From Chloroflexia bacterium (GTDB taxonomy: Bacteria > Chloroflexota > Chloroflexia > QHBQ01 > JADMIH01), in NCBI GenBank assembly GCA_025927935.1, contig JAICKM010000117.1, positions 1-12,503 on the forward strand: 12,503 nucleotides of DNA, in the 5' to 3' direction. This document shows, in pieces, positions 1-7,135 of this stretch (positions are counted from its first letter, which is position 1; each line of letters starts with the position of its first letter). The notes beneath the pieces are model-generated. The model was not told where the DNA came from. It ran no database searches and saw only the letters and a program-made list of their open reading frames with translations. Made by a program: the position numbers and the translations under genes.

Positions 1-1349
1 AGGTTGATGCTGAACGTCGTCGGGTTGACATCGTTCGTCGTCAGGCGCACGCTGGCGATGGCGCCGGGCGTGCCGTCGCTTTGCACCGCATTCAGCACGA
101 TGGGAATCGAGCGCATGCCCTGGCGCAGGGTCAGCACGTAATTGCCGGGAGCGCCGCGCCCGCTCGGTGGGGCACTGGAGTGGAACTCCCAGTTCAGCCG
201 CGTCGCCAGCCAGGCAGCATAGAGGAACGCTTGCACCGGGTTCGGCGCCCCGCCGGCGGCGGGCACGGCGTACTGCAACTCGATACTCCCCATACGCCAG
301 AGGCTGGAATTGAGGTCGGGCGCGTCAAAGACAGCCGCGGTGGCTTCGCGCCAGCCGCCCATGCGCTGCCAGTTGAAATCGCTAGGCGCATAGCGCACCG
401 TATCGTTGAGGCGCGCCGCGGGATCAGCCGCACGGGCCATCGATAGGAGTCCGGCCACCGGGTCGGAGAAGGTCTGCGAGTCGACGATCAGCCGGTCGAT
501 GCTGTCCTCCAGGTGTGTGAGCGTGGTGTTGTTAAACGGTGCGCCGGCCGCCCACCAGAGGAACACGGGCAGGTCGGTAATCAGCAAATTGAGGGCCAGA
601 TTGGAGACGCGGGTCAGCGCTTCCGGGCTGTTGGCGCTAATCGTCACCTGTTCGCAGCAGACATGCTTGCCGCTGGCATCGGCGATCTCGCAATGCGCCG
701 ACAGCGTCGCTTCCAAGTCGTTATCATCCGCCGTATCGGATGTGCGGGGTACGGCCCCCACAGATCCACCGCTGCGGTTGACGACCATGATGGTGCGGCA
801 AGGATGGCGGCCCACGACCCGGCGCACGGTATCGGTGGCCGCCGCGGCCTGATCCTCGTTCTCCACATAGACCACCAGGTTCATCGCGCGCATCAGCGTG
901 ACGGCCACCTTACCCTCGTTTTCGCCACCACTGGTCGTCGATTTCCAAACCTGGATCAACTCGCGGTCGAGGTTATCGACGGGCACGGGCATGGTACCGC
1001 CCTGCACCATGTCGCGTAGCGCTTCCCCGCTGTGGCGGTCGGGACCGACATTCGGGTCGCTCTGCGCCACTGCATCGAGGTTGGAATTATTGATTTCGCG
1101 CCGTAGTCCCGCATCGACGTGGTCCAGCACATGAGTTGTCGCTTGCGTATCGCCGGGCGTGGCGGGCATGGCCGGCGGACCGAGGTCGCCGGCCTGATCC
1201 GGCGGCAAGCCCTGATGCGTGGTCCGGTCGGGCGCGAGGCGGGTCGGGCGTGTGTCTTCCGGCCCGGACGCGCCGGGTACCGACTGATCGGCCAATGCCG
1301 CGACTTCCTGATCCTTGGGCAGCGGGCCCTGCTTCTCGTCGTCGTCCAT
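1..1349 (-). CDS. opcA: OpcA, glucose-6-phosphate dehydrogenase assembly/activator protein (3' end cut by window)
   Basis: OpcA proteins promote assembly and activation of glucose-6-phosphate dehydrogenase. My translation gives 449 codons with no stop before the window edge, so the C-terminus is missing. Recognisable blocks are RHPCRTIMVV (residues 181-190), CCEQVTI (231-237), DLPVFLWWAAGAPF (259-272) and DFNWQRMGGWRE (324-335); the DLPVFLWW and DxNWxRxxxWRE blocks are typical of the family. The conserved core begins only around residue 122. Residues 1 to about 120 are hydrophilic, rich in Pro, Asp, Gly and Gln, and look disordered. The ATG at 1349 is preceded by GGGAG at 7 nt spacing, which supports this start despite the long extension. 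It lies 153 nt downstream of zwf, its expected partner, and may also have its own promoter near 1431-1436. Family assignment is firm; the function of the extension is unknown. Confidence 0.9.
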   Translation of the reverse strand, partial: MDDDEKQGPLPKDQEVAALADQSVPGASGPEDTRPTRLAPDRTTHQGLPPDQAGDLGPPAMPATPGDTQATTHVLDHVDAGLRREINNSNLDAVAQSDPNVGPDRHSGEALRDMVQGGTMPVPVDNLDRELIQVWKSTTSGGENEGKVAVTLMRAMNLVVYVENEDQAAAATDTVRRVVGRHPCRTIMVVNRSGGSVGAVPRTSDTADDNDLEATLSAHCEIADASGKHVCCEQVTISANSPEALTRVSNLALNLLITDLPVFLWWAAGAPFNNTTLTHLEDSIDRLIVDSQTFSDPVAGLLSMARAADPAARLNDTVRYAPSDFNWQRMGGWREATAAVFDAPDLNSSLWRMGSIELQYAVPAAGGAPNPVQAFLYAAWLATRLNWEFHSSAPPSGRGAPGNYVLTLRQGMRSIPIVLNAVQSDGTPGAIASVRLTTNDVNPTTFSIN

Positions 1350-1430
1350 GGTAAGTCTCCCATCTAGGGCGTGAGTGGGCTGCAAGCGGCGTACAATCGA
1401 TTGCCGCGCGAACAACCGTCCGCTACTCCT

Positions 1431-1460
1431 ATTATAATGCCATACCCGATTGCGCGGCAT
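1431..1460 (-). promoter_or_regulatory. Candidate internal promoter upstream of opcA
   Basis: On the minus strand a perfect TATAAT lies at 1436-1431, about 80 nt before the opcA ATG. The best -35 is ATGCCG at 1460-1455 (three of six matches, 18 nt spacing), so the call rests mainly on the -10 box. AT-rich sequence is rare in this region, which makes the box stand out. An 8-nt inverted pair, ACCGTCCG at 1415-1422 and CGGACGGT at 1491-1498, brackets it. The same bases also read TATAAT on the plus strand (1433-1438), but no plus-strand gene follows. Confidence 0.35.
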
Positions 1461-1502
1461 CCCGGCCCGGCGCCGTTGGCCCGCGCCTGACGGACGGTGG
1501 AG

Positions 1503-3071
1503 CTACAGCCTGCGCCAGACCCGCCCATCGCGGGCAATCAAGCGGTCGGCCTCCTCGGGACCCCAACTGCCGGCCTCGTACTTCGGGATATCGGCGGGCG
1601 CTTGCTCCTGCCAGCCTTCGATGATCGAGTTCACGATCTCCCAGGCTTGCTCCACCTCATCACGGCGGGTGAAGAGCGTCGAGTCGCCGAGCATCGCATC
1701 CAGCAGCAGGCGCTCATAGGCGTCGGCGGGTTCGATGCCGAACGAAGTGCCGTACCGGAAATCCATGTTCACCGGACGGACCCTCATCAGCGGGCCGGGA
1801 ATCTTCGATGCCACCTTGATCGTCGTGCCTTCGTCCGGCTGGATATGGACGACCAGGGAGTTCGGGTCGAGGCCATCCATGCTGCGCCGGAAGAGCAAGT
1901 GGGGCGCCTGCTTGAACTGCAAGGCGATCTCGGTGCTGCGCTTGGGCAAGCGCTTGCCGGTACGCAGATAGAAGGGGACCCCCGCCCAGCGCCAGTTTTC
2001 GATGAACAGCTTCATCGCGACATAGGTTTCGGTCACGGAATCCGGGTTGACGCCCGGTTCCTGGCAGTAGCCCGGCACCGGCTGGCCGTTGATCGCCCCC
2101 GCGCTGTACTGCGCGCGCACGGTGCGTGTCTGCACTTGCTCGCGGGTCATCGGGTGAATGGCGCGCAGCACCTTCACCTTTTCGTCGCGCACCGCGTCGG
2201 CGTCGAAGGCGACCGGCGGTTCCATGGCAACCAGGCAGAGCGTCTGCATCATATGGTTCTGCACCATATCGCGGATCGCCCCGGAGTTATCGTAGTACGA
2301 CGCCCGGCCCTCGATGCCGATATTCTCGGCCACGGTGATCTGCACATTGTCGATATACTGATGGTTCCAGATCGGCTCGAAAATGATATTGCCGAAGCGG
2401 AAGACTAACAGGTTCTGGACAGTCTCCTTGCCCAGATAGTGGTCGATGCGGTAGATCTGGCGCTCGCTGAAGACGGTATGCAACTGGCGGTTCAACTCGC
2501 GCGCACTCCGCAGGTCGCGGCCAAAGGGCTTTTCCACCACGAGGCGGCTCCACCCCTTGTCACGCTCCGGGTCGCGCGTCGACTCGCGCGAGACCATGCC
2601 GACCTTGCCGAGATTGGCGGAAATCACCGGGTAGGCATCGGGCGGGGTCGCCATATAGAAGAGCACATTGTGTCCGGTGCCCCGGTCCTGATCCACCTGG
2701 GCCAGCTTTTCCTTGAGGCGTTGGAAGCCGGCTTCTTCATGAAACTCGCTCTGGACATAAAAAATGCCCTGCGAGAAGGTTTCCCAGACCTGGGGCTGCA
2801 CCGGGCGGTTGCGCGAAAACTCGTTGATGCCGGTGAGCATCTCCTTACGGAACTGCTCGTCGGTCTTCGGCCGGCGCGCCACCCCCACGATGTTGAACGC
2901 AGTCGGCAGCAGCCCGTCCAGGGCCAGGTTGTAGAGGGCGGGCAACAGCTTCCGCTGCGTCAGGTCGCCGGTCGCCCCAAAGATGACGATGGAGCACGGC
3001 TCCGGAGTGAGTTGCTGCCGCAACCCGGCGCGCAGCGGGTTCGTGGTGGTTAGTCTTTGCATCTCTCTCAC
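1503..3071 (-). CDS. zwf: Glucose-6-phosphate 1-dehydrogenase
   Basis: Cytosolic enzyme that oxidises glucose 6-phosphate to 6-phosphogluconolactone with NADP+, the entry step of the oxidative pentose phosphate pathway. At 522 residues it is near the usual full length of about 500. Visible motifs are the nucleotide-binding segment GATGDLTQRKLLPAL (residues 32-46), EKPFGRD (180-186), the substrate-binding signature RIDHYLGKE (208-216), DMVQNHMMQ (268-276, with the conserved His273) and LRTGKRLPKR (369-378). No active-site residue appears lost. The start is uncertain: GTG at 3071 has little Shine-Dalgarno sequence, while the in-frame ATG at 3062 sits just behind a GAGAG run and would give 519 residues. 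It follows gnd by 70 nt, across a strong hairpin, and precedes opcA, the gene for its assembly factor. The stop is TAG at 1503-1505. Confidence 0.97.
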   Translation of the reverse strand: MREMQRLTTTNPLRAGLRQQLTPEPCSIVIFGATGDLTQRKLLPALYNLALDGLLPTAFNIVGVARRPKTDEQFRKEMLTGINEFSRNRPVQPQVWETFSQGIFYVQSEFHEEAGFQRLKEKLAQVDQDRGTGHNVLFYMATPPDAYPVISANLGKVGMVSRESTRDPERDKGWSRLVVEKPFGRDLRSARELNRQLHTVFSERQIYRIDHYLGKETVQNLLVFRFGNIIFEPIWNHQYIDNVQITVAENIGIEGRASYYDNSGAIRDMVQNHMMQTLCLVAMEPPVAFDADAVRDEKVKVLRAIHPMTREQVQTRTVRAQYSAGAINGQPVPGYCQEPGVNPDSVTETYVAMKLFIENWRWAGVPFYLRTGKRLPKRSTEIALQFKQAPHLLFRRSMDGLDPNSLVVHIQPDEGTTIKVASKIPGPLMRVRPVNMDFRYGTSFGIEPADAYERLLLDAMLGDSTLFTRRDEVEQAWEIVNSIIEGWQEQAPADIPKYEAGSWGPEEADRLIARDGRVWRRL

Positions 3072-3082
3072 ATCCAGGGTAA

Positions 3083-3123
3083 GGCCGGCGCGCGAGAGTC
3101 GGGTGTGGTCCCGCGCGCCGGCC
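3083..3123 (-). other. Intercistronic hairpin between gnd and zwf
   Basis: A perfect 12-bp inverted repeat: GGCCGGCGCGCG (3083-3094) and CGCGCGCCGGCC (3112-3123), with a 17-nt loop. It falls after the gnd stop and before the zwf start. No T-run follows on the minus strand, so it does not look like an intrinsic terminator. An RNA processing or stability element, or a partial attenuator, fits better. It shares the 10-mer GCCGGCGCGC with the hairpin upstream of gnd. Confidence 0.7.
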
Positions 3124-3141
3124 GGTGGATAGCCGGACTAC

Positions 3142-4122
3142 TTACTTGCTGCGCCCGCTCTGGCCGCCAACCACGGACGAGCTCCGCGGCGCATCCGGCG
3201 AGAAGCTGACTCCGCTAGACCCCCCGCCTTCCAGTTGCACCGCATGGCCGCCAAATTCGTTGCGCAGGGCGGCGACCACTTTCGCGCTGAACGACTCCTG
3301 CTGGCGCGAGGCGAAGCGCGCCAGGAGCGAGGCGGTAATAACCGGCGCGGGCACGCTTTCGTTGATCGCTTCCTGCACCGTCCAGCGCCCTTCGCCCGAG
3401 TCTTCGACATAGCCGCGGATAGAGCGCAGATCGCCCTCTTTGCGGAAGGCGCGCACCGCCAGGTCCAGCAGCCAGGACCGCACCACGCTACCGTGCTGCC
3501 AGACCTCGGACAGCGCGGCCAGGTCCACCGGGAACTCCGACGCTTTGATGATCTCGAACCCTTCGCCGTAGGCTTGCAGCATGCCGTACTCGATGCCGTT
3601 ATGGACCATCTTGGTGAAGTGGCCCGACCCGCTAGGCCCGGTATGCATATAGCCGTCTTCCGGCGCCAGTGTCTTCAGCAGTGGCTCAATATAGTTGAAG
3701 GCATCGTCGCTGCCGCCGATCATCATGCAGTAGCCGACTTCCAGCCCCCAGATGCCGCCGGAGGTGCCGATGTCGAGAAATTCGAAGCCCTTGGCCGTGA
3801 GATCGGCGTGCCGGCGCTGCGAGTCGCGGAAGTTGGAGTTGCCGCCGTCGATCAGGATGTCGCCCTTGTCGAGCATGGGCAACAATTCCGCGATCAGGTC
3901 GTCGACCGGCTGACCGGCGGGGACCATGAGCCAGATCACGCGGCGCGGCTGTAGCTCCTTGACCAGGTCAGCGGGCGTGTAGGCCGCGACCGCGCCTTCC
4001 TTGGCGACTTCGTCAATTTTGCCCTTGCTGCGATTCCAGGCGACCACGCGATGCCCGCCGCGCAGGAGCCGGCGGACCATGTTCTCGCCCATGCGGCCGA
4101 GGCCCATAAAACCGATGTCCAT
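3142..4122 (-). CDS. gnd: 6-Phosphogluconate dehydrogenase, decarboxylating (short form)
   Basis: Catalyses oxidative decarboxylation of 6-phosphogluconate to ribulose 5-phosphate and CO2. At 326 residues it is the short, about 300-residue type (GntZ/YqeC-like), not the roughly 470-residue classical Gnd. Motifs seen: Rossmann GLGRMG (7-12), DGGNSNFRDS (92-101), GTSGGIWGLEVGYCMMIGG (119-137), and the catalytic HFTKMVHNGIEYG (168-180) with Lys171 and Asn175. Residues NRSK follow the second beta strand (30-33). An Arg here often contacts the NADP 2'-phosphate, but many short-form enzymes use NAD, so the cofactor is unresolved. The last 28 or so residues (from GGGSSG, about 299) are a Ser/Gly-rich, probably flexible tail. 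The start has AGGAGGA (4132-4126) only 3 nt upstream. It sits between tal-pgi and zwf in the operon, and hairpins occupy both flanking gaps. Confidence 0.95.
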   Translation of the reverse strand: MDIGFMGLGRMGENMVRRLLRGGHRVVAWNRSKGKIDEVAKEGAVAAYTPADLVKELQPRRVIWLMVPAGQPVDDLIAELLPMLDKGDILIDGGNSNFRDSQRRHADLTAKGFEFLDIGTSGGIWGLEVGYCMMIGGSDDAFNYIEPLLKTLAPEDGYMHTGPSGSGHFTKMVHNGIEYGMLQAYGEGFEIIKASEFPVDLAALSEVWQHGSVVRSWLLDLAVRAFRKEGDLRSIRGYVEDSGEGRWTVQEAINESVPAPVITASLLARFASRQQESFSAKVVAALRNEFGGHAVQLEGGGSSGVSFSPDAPRSSSVVGGQSGRSK

Positions 4123-4142
4123 ACATCCTCCTGTGGTGGTGA

Positions 4143-4169
4143 GGAGCCGGCGCGCTGGGCGCCGGCTCC
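4143..4169 (-). other. Intercistronic hairpin between tal-pgi and gnd
   Basis: A perfect 11-bp inverted repeat: GGAGCCGGCGC (4143-4153) and GCGCCGGCTCC (4159-4169), with a 5-nt loop. It lies between the tal-pgi stop and the gnd ribosome binding site (4126-4132). The minus-strand sequence after it is CTCACCACCACAGG with no T-run, so a terminator is unlikely. Position and core sequence parallel the gnd/zwf hairpin. Confidence 0.7.
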
Positions 4170-4184
4170 GGCCAATTGCGCTAC

Positions 4185-7118
4185 CTACCCCTGGACGCCG
4201 ACGCCGCTCTGCAACGCGTCGTCGACCAGGTCGGCGGCCTGTTCCAGCCCTTCCTCGGTGTTCGTCAGATGCAGCCGGACCACGCGCCGGCCCTTGGCGA
4301 CCAGCGCCTCGATGTCGCCCAGCGCCTGGGCGCGGATCAGGGTGCCGAAGCTGAAGCCCAGGGCCGGGATCGGCACGTCGGCCGCCTCGTCTGCGGTAAA
4401 GACGAGGAAGACGCCGTTGTTCGGCCCGCCCTTGTGCAACTGCCCGGTGGAGTGGAGGAAGCGCGGGCCAAAGCCCAGCGTCGTCGCCACCCGTAGCTCA
4501 TCGCGGATCTCGGTGCGAATCACCTCCAGCCGCCCGATATTGCCGTACTGCTCGATAGCGGTGCCTTCCTGATCGTAGATATCGTCGGACGGTTCCAGGT
4601 AGGCCAGGAGGGCAACATAGTCGTGCGGCTGGACCTGCGCGAACAGCGCGTGCAGATAGCCGGCCAGATCGCCTGCCGGCTCCTCGGCGCCGTTCTTGCC
4701 GTCGCCGCCCGGCGTGGCGCCCACGTTATAGGCGAACAACTCGATGGCGCCCTCGTCGGCTACCGGCGTTTCTTCCGGCAGACGCTTCTTGCGGCCATAC
4801 TCCTCCAGCAAGCGCTTCGTGTTGTTCTTGCTCTCGGTGACGTTCGGCTCGTCGAAAGGATTGATACCCAGCACTTTGCCGGCCACGGCGACGGCTATCT
4901 CCCAGCGGAAGAACTCGCCGGCCAGGTCGTACTCGTCCTGTAAGGGCAGCGTAATCACCGGGTGCCCGGCATCCATCAGCGCCTCGATGGCCTCGTCGTA
5001 GTCGGCGGTGTCGTCGCCCTCCTTGGGCATGTAAATGAACACACGGTCGTCGCCGTAGACTTCCGGCGCGCCTAGCTCCTCGCGGGCAATGGGCACCAGG
5101 CCCTTACCCTGCTTGCCCGTGCTCTCGGCGATCAACTGCTCGGCCCAATCGGCAAAGCTGTCGGTGCCCAACGTGGTGACGAACGTCACCTTGTCGCGGC
5201 CCCGCTGGGCCAGGGTGCCCAGAACAGCGCCCAGCCAGACGCCGGGGTTACTCTGGGCCGGCACGCCCTTGCCGCACCGCTCGGCCATCAGATGGGCGCG
5301 TTCGAGTAGCTTGCGCACGTCGATGCCCATCAGCGCCGCCGGCACCAACCCAAAGTAGGACAGGGCCGAATAGCGCCCGCCGATGTCGGGCGGATTTTGG
5401 TAGATCTTACGGAAGCCGCGCTGCTGCGCCTCGGCGATCAGCGGCGAACCGGGATCGGTAATGGCGACGAAATTCTGGCCCGCCTTATCCCCCTTCACCT
5501 GTTTGACGCGGTCATAGAAATATTCCATGAAGGCGTTCGGCTCCGTCGTCGTGCCCGACTTGCTGGAGACAATGTACAGCGTCGTCTTCGGGTCCAACTC
5601 CTGGCGGCAGAGCGCCACCACGGCGGGATCCGTGCTGTCGAGCACGTATAGCTCTGGGAAGCCGTCAGCCGTCTCAAATTCCATGCTGAACAGGTCGGGC
5701 GCCAGGCTGCTGCCGCCCATGCCCATCAACAGCACTTTGTCGAAGCGGGCTTTGCGGACTTCGTCCGCGAAAGCACGCAGATCGTCGGCCTCGCCGATCA
5801 TCCGGTCTACCACGTCGAGCCAGCCGAGCCGGTCCACAATGTGAGCCTGCACGGCGGGGTCGTCCGTCCACCAGCCCCCATCTTTATTCCATATGTGGGA
5901 CCCCGCATCTTGCAGACTCGCCAGGGTCTTCTCCACGTCGGTCTTATATTCGCCCACGTCGGTCTGCTCGTTCTGCTGCTGGCCCGCCAGGAGCGCGTCG
6001 CGCTTGGCCGCGATAGCTTCGCCCAGCGTCTCGTAGGACTTGGCGAAGCTCGCCACACCTTCGTCTTCCAGTTCTTTCGTCACCTGATCCATCGAGATAC
6101 CGACCGATTTGAGGTCTGCGATCACCTTGTGCGCCCCGGCCACATCCTGGTCCACGGTGCGCTTGACTTCGCCGTGGTCGTTGAAGGCGATGATGGTGGC
6201 GGGCGGCATCGTATCCACGGTGTCGGGGCCGATCAGCTGCTCGACATAAAGCACGTCGCGGTAGTCCGGGTTCTTGGTGCTGGTCGAGGCCCACAACGGG
6301 CGCTGCACATGGGCGCCCGCCGCCGCCAGTTTCTGCCAGCGCTCGCTGCCGAAGATCTCCTGGAAGACTTCATAGGCGATCTTGGCGTTGGCGATGGCCG
6401 CCTTGCCCTTGAGCGCCTTGAGCTTGGTCTTCTCGTCCTCCGAGCCGGCCTTGGCGATCAGCGCGTCCAGCTTCTTATCGACGTTCGTATCTACCCGGCT
6501 GACGAAGAACGACGCCACCGACCAGATATCGTCGATGGGCTTGCCTTCGGTCAGGCGCCGCTCCAGGCCCTTGAGATAGGCTTCGATCACCTCGCGGTAG
6601 CGGTCGATGGCGAAGATCAACGTGATGTTGATGTTGATGCCTTCGTAGATCAACTCCTCGATGGCCGGGATGCCTTCGGCGGTGGCCGGCACCTTGACCA
6701 GGATATTGGGTCGCTGGAGCCGCTCGCGGAACATGTGCGCCTGCTCGATGCTCTTCTGCGTGTCACGCGCCAGGTCGGGCGTCACCTCGATGCTGATATA
6801 GCCGTCGAGATGGTTCGTCTTGTCGTACACGCCGCGGAAGACATCGGCGGCATCCTGAATATCCTTCAGCATCAACTCGAAGAACACCTGCTCGGCGTCC
6901 TGGCCGCGGCCAAACACGTCGCGCATTTGCTCGTCGTAATCGGTGCCGCTGCTGATGGCCTTCTCGAAAATGGTGGGATTGCTGGTTACACCGACGATCC
7001 CATCCTCGTCGATCATCTTGCGCAAATCGCCGGAGGTGATCAGCCCGCGGCTGATGTTGTCCAGCCACGGCGCCTGGCCCTGCTCCTCGTACAGGCGTTG
7101 CAACGCAGTCTTACCCAT
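4185..7118 (-). CDS. tal-pgi: Bifunctional transaldolase / glucose-6-phosphate isomerase
   Basis: A 977-residue fusion of two pathway enzymes. Residues 1 to about 375 are transaldolase, with TSNPTIF (45-51), ILVKVPAT (139-146, Schiff-base Lys142) and NINITLIF (162-169). Residues from about 390 to 977 are glucose-6-phosphate isomerase: GMGGSSLAP (466-474), the sugar-phosphate-binding SSKSGTTTEPN (518-528), GGRYSALSYFG (580-590), the EQLIAESTGKQGKG region (660-673) and FLHSTGQLHKGG (887-898). Both active sites look intact. The linker, about 375-395, is Gln-rich. The transaldolase half makes fructose 6-phosphate and erythrose 4-phosphate, and the isomerase half returns fructose 6-phosphate to glucose 6-phosphate for Zwf. 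The ATG at 7118 is preceded by AAAAGGAGA (7134-7126) at 7 nt spacing. It starts 17 nt after the tkt stop, so the two are surely co-transcribed. Such fusions are known in Chloroflexota and some cyanobacteria. Confidence 0.96.
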   Translation of the reverse strand: MGKTALQRLYEEQGQAPWLDNISRGLITSGDLRKMIDEDGIVGVTSNPTIFEKAISSGTDYDEQMRDVFGRGQDAEQVFFELMLKDIQDAADVFRGVYDKTNHLDGYISIEVTPDLARDTQKSIEQAHMFRERLQRPNILVKVPATAEGIPAIEELIYEGININITLIFAIDRYREVIEAYLKGLERRLTEGKPIDDIWSVASFFVSRVDTNVDKKLDALIAKAGSEDEKTKLKALKGKAAIANAKIAYEVFQEIFGSERWQKLAAAGAHVQRPLWASTSTKNPDYRDVLYVEQLIGPDTVDTMPPATIIAFNDHGEVKRTVDQDVAGAHKVIADLKSVGISMDQVTKELEDEGVASFAKSYETLGEAIAAKRDALLAGQQQNEQTDVGEYKTDVEKTLASLQDAGSHIWNKDGGWWTDDPAVQAHIVDRLGWLDVVDRMIGEADDLRAFADEVRKARFDKVLLMGMGGSSLAPDLFSMEFETADGFPELYVLDSTDPAVVALCRQELDPKTTLYIVSSKSGTTTEPNAFMEYFYDRVKQVKGDKAGQNFVAITDPGSPLIAEAQQRGFRKIYQNPPDIGGRYSALSYFGLVPAALMGIDVRKLLERAHLMAERCGKGVPAQSNPGVWLGAVLGTLAQRGRDKVTFVTTLGTDSFADWAEQLIAESTGKQGKGLVPIAREELGAPEVYGDDRVFIYMPKEGDDTADYDEAIEALMDAGHPVITLPLQDEYDLAGEFFRWEIAVAVAGKVLGINPFDEPNVTESKNNTKRLLEEYGRKKRLPEETPVADEGAIELFAYNVGATPGGDGKNGAEEPAGDLAGYLHALFAQVQPHDYVALLAYLEPSDDIYDQEGTAIEQYGNIGRLEVIRTEIRDELRVATTLGFGPRFLHSTGQLHKGGPNNGVFLVFTADEAADVPIPALGFSFGTLIRAQALGDIEALVAKGRRVVRLHLTNTEEGLEQAADLVDDALQSGVGVQG

Positions 7119-7135
7119 TGTCGCGTCTCCTTTTG

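Noticed and set aside
956..1363. Minus-strand frame of 135 codons starting at 1363
   Set aside because: It overlaps opcA in another frame. The opcA frame has the better ribosome binding site and continues into a conserved protein.
1433..1438. Plus-strand TATAAT as a promoter
   Set aside because: No -35 at suitable spacing and no plus-strand gene downstream; it is the other face of the minus-strand box.
1497..2408. Plus-strand open frame of about 303 codons opposite zwf
   Set aside because: Antisense shadow with His/Asp-rich low-information translation; zwf motifs on the minus strand are unambiguous.
3083..3123. gnd/zwf hairpin as a rho-independent terminator
   Set aside because: No T-run follows the stem on the minus strand, and zwf begins immediately after it.
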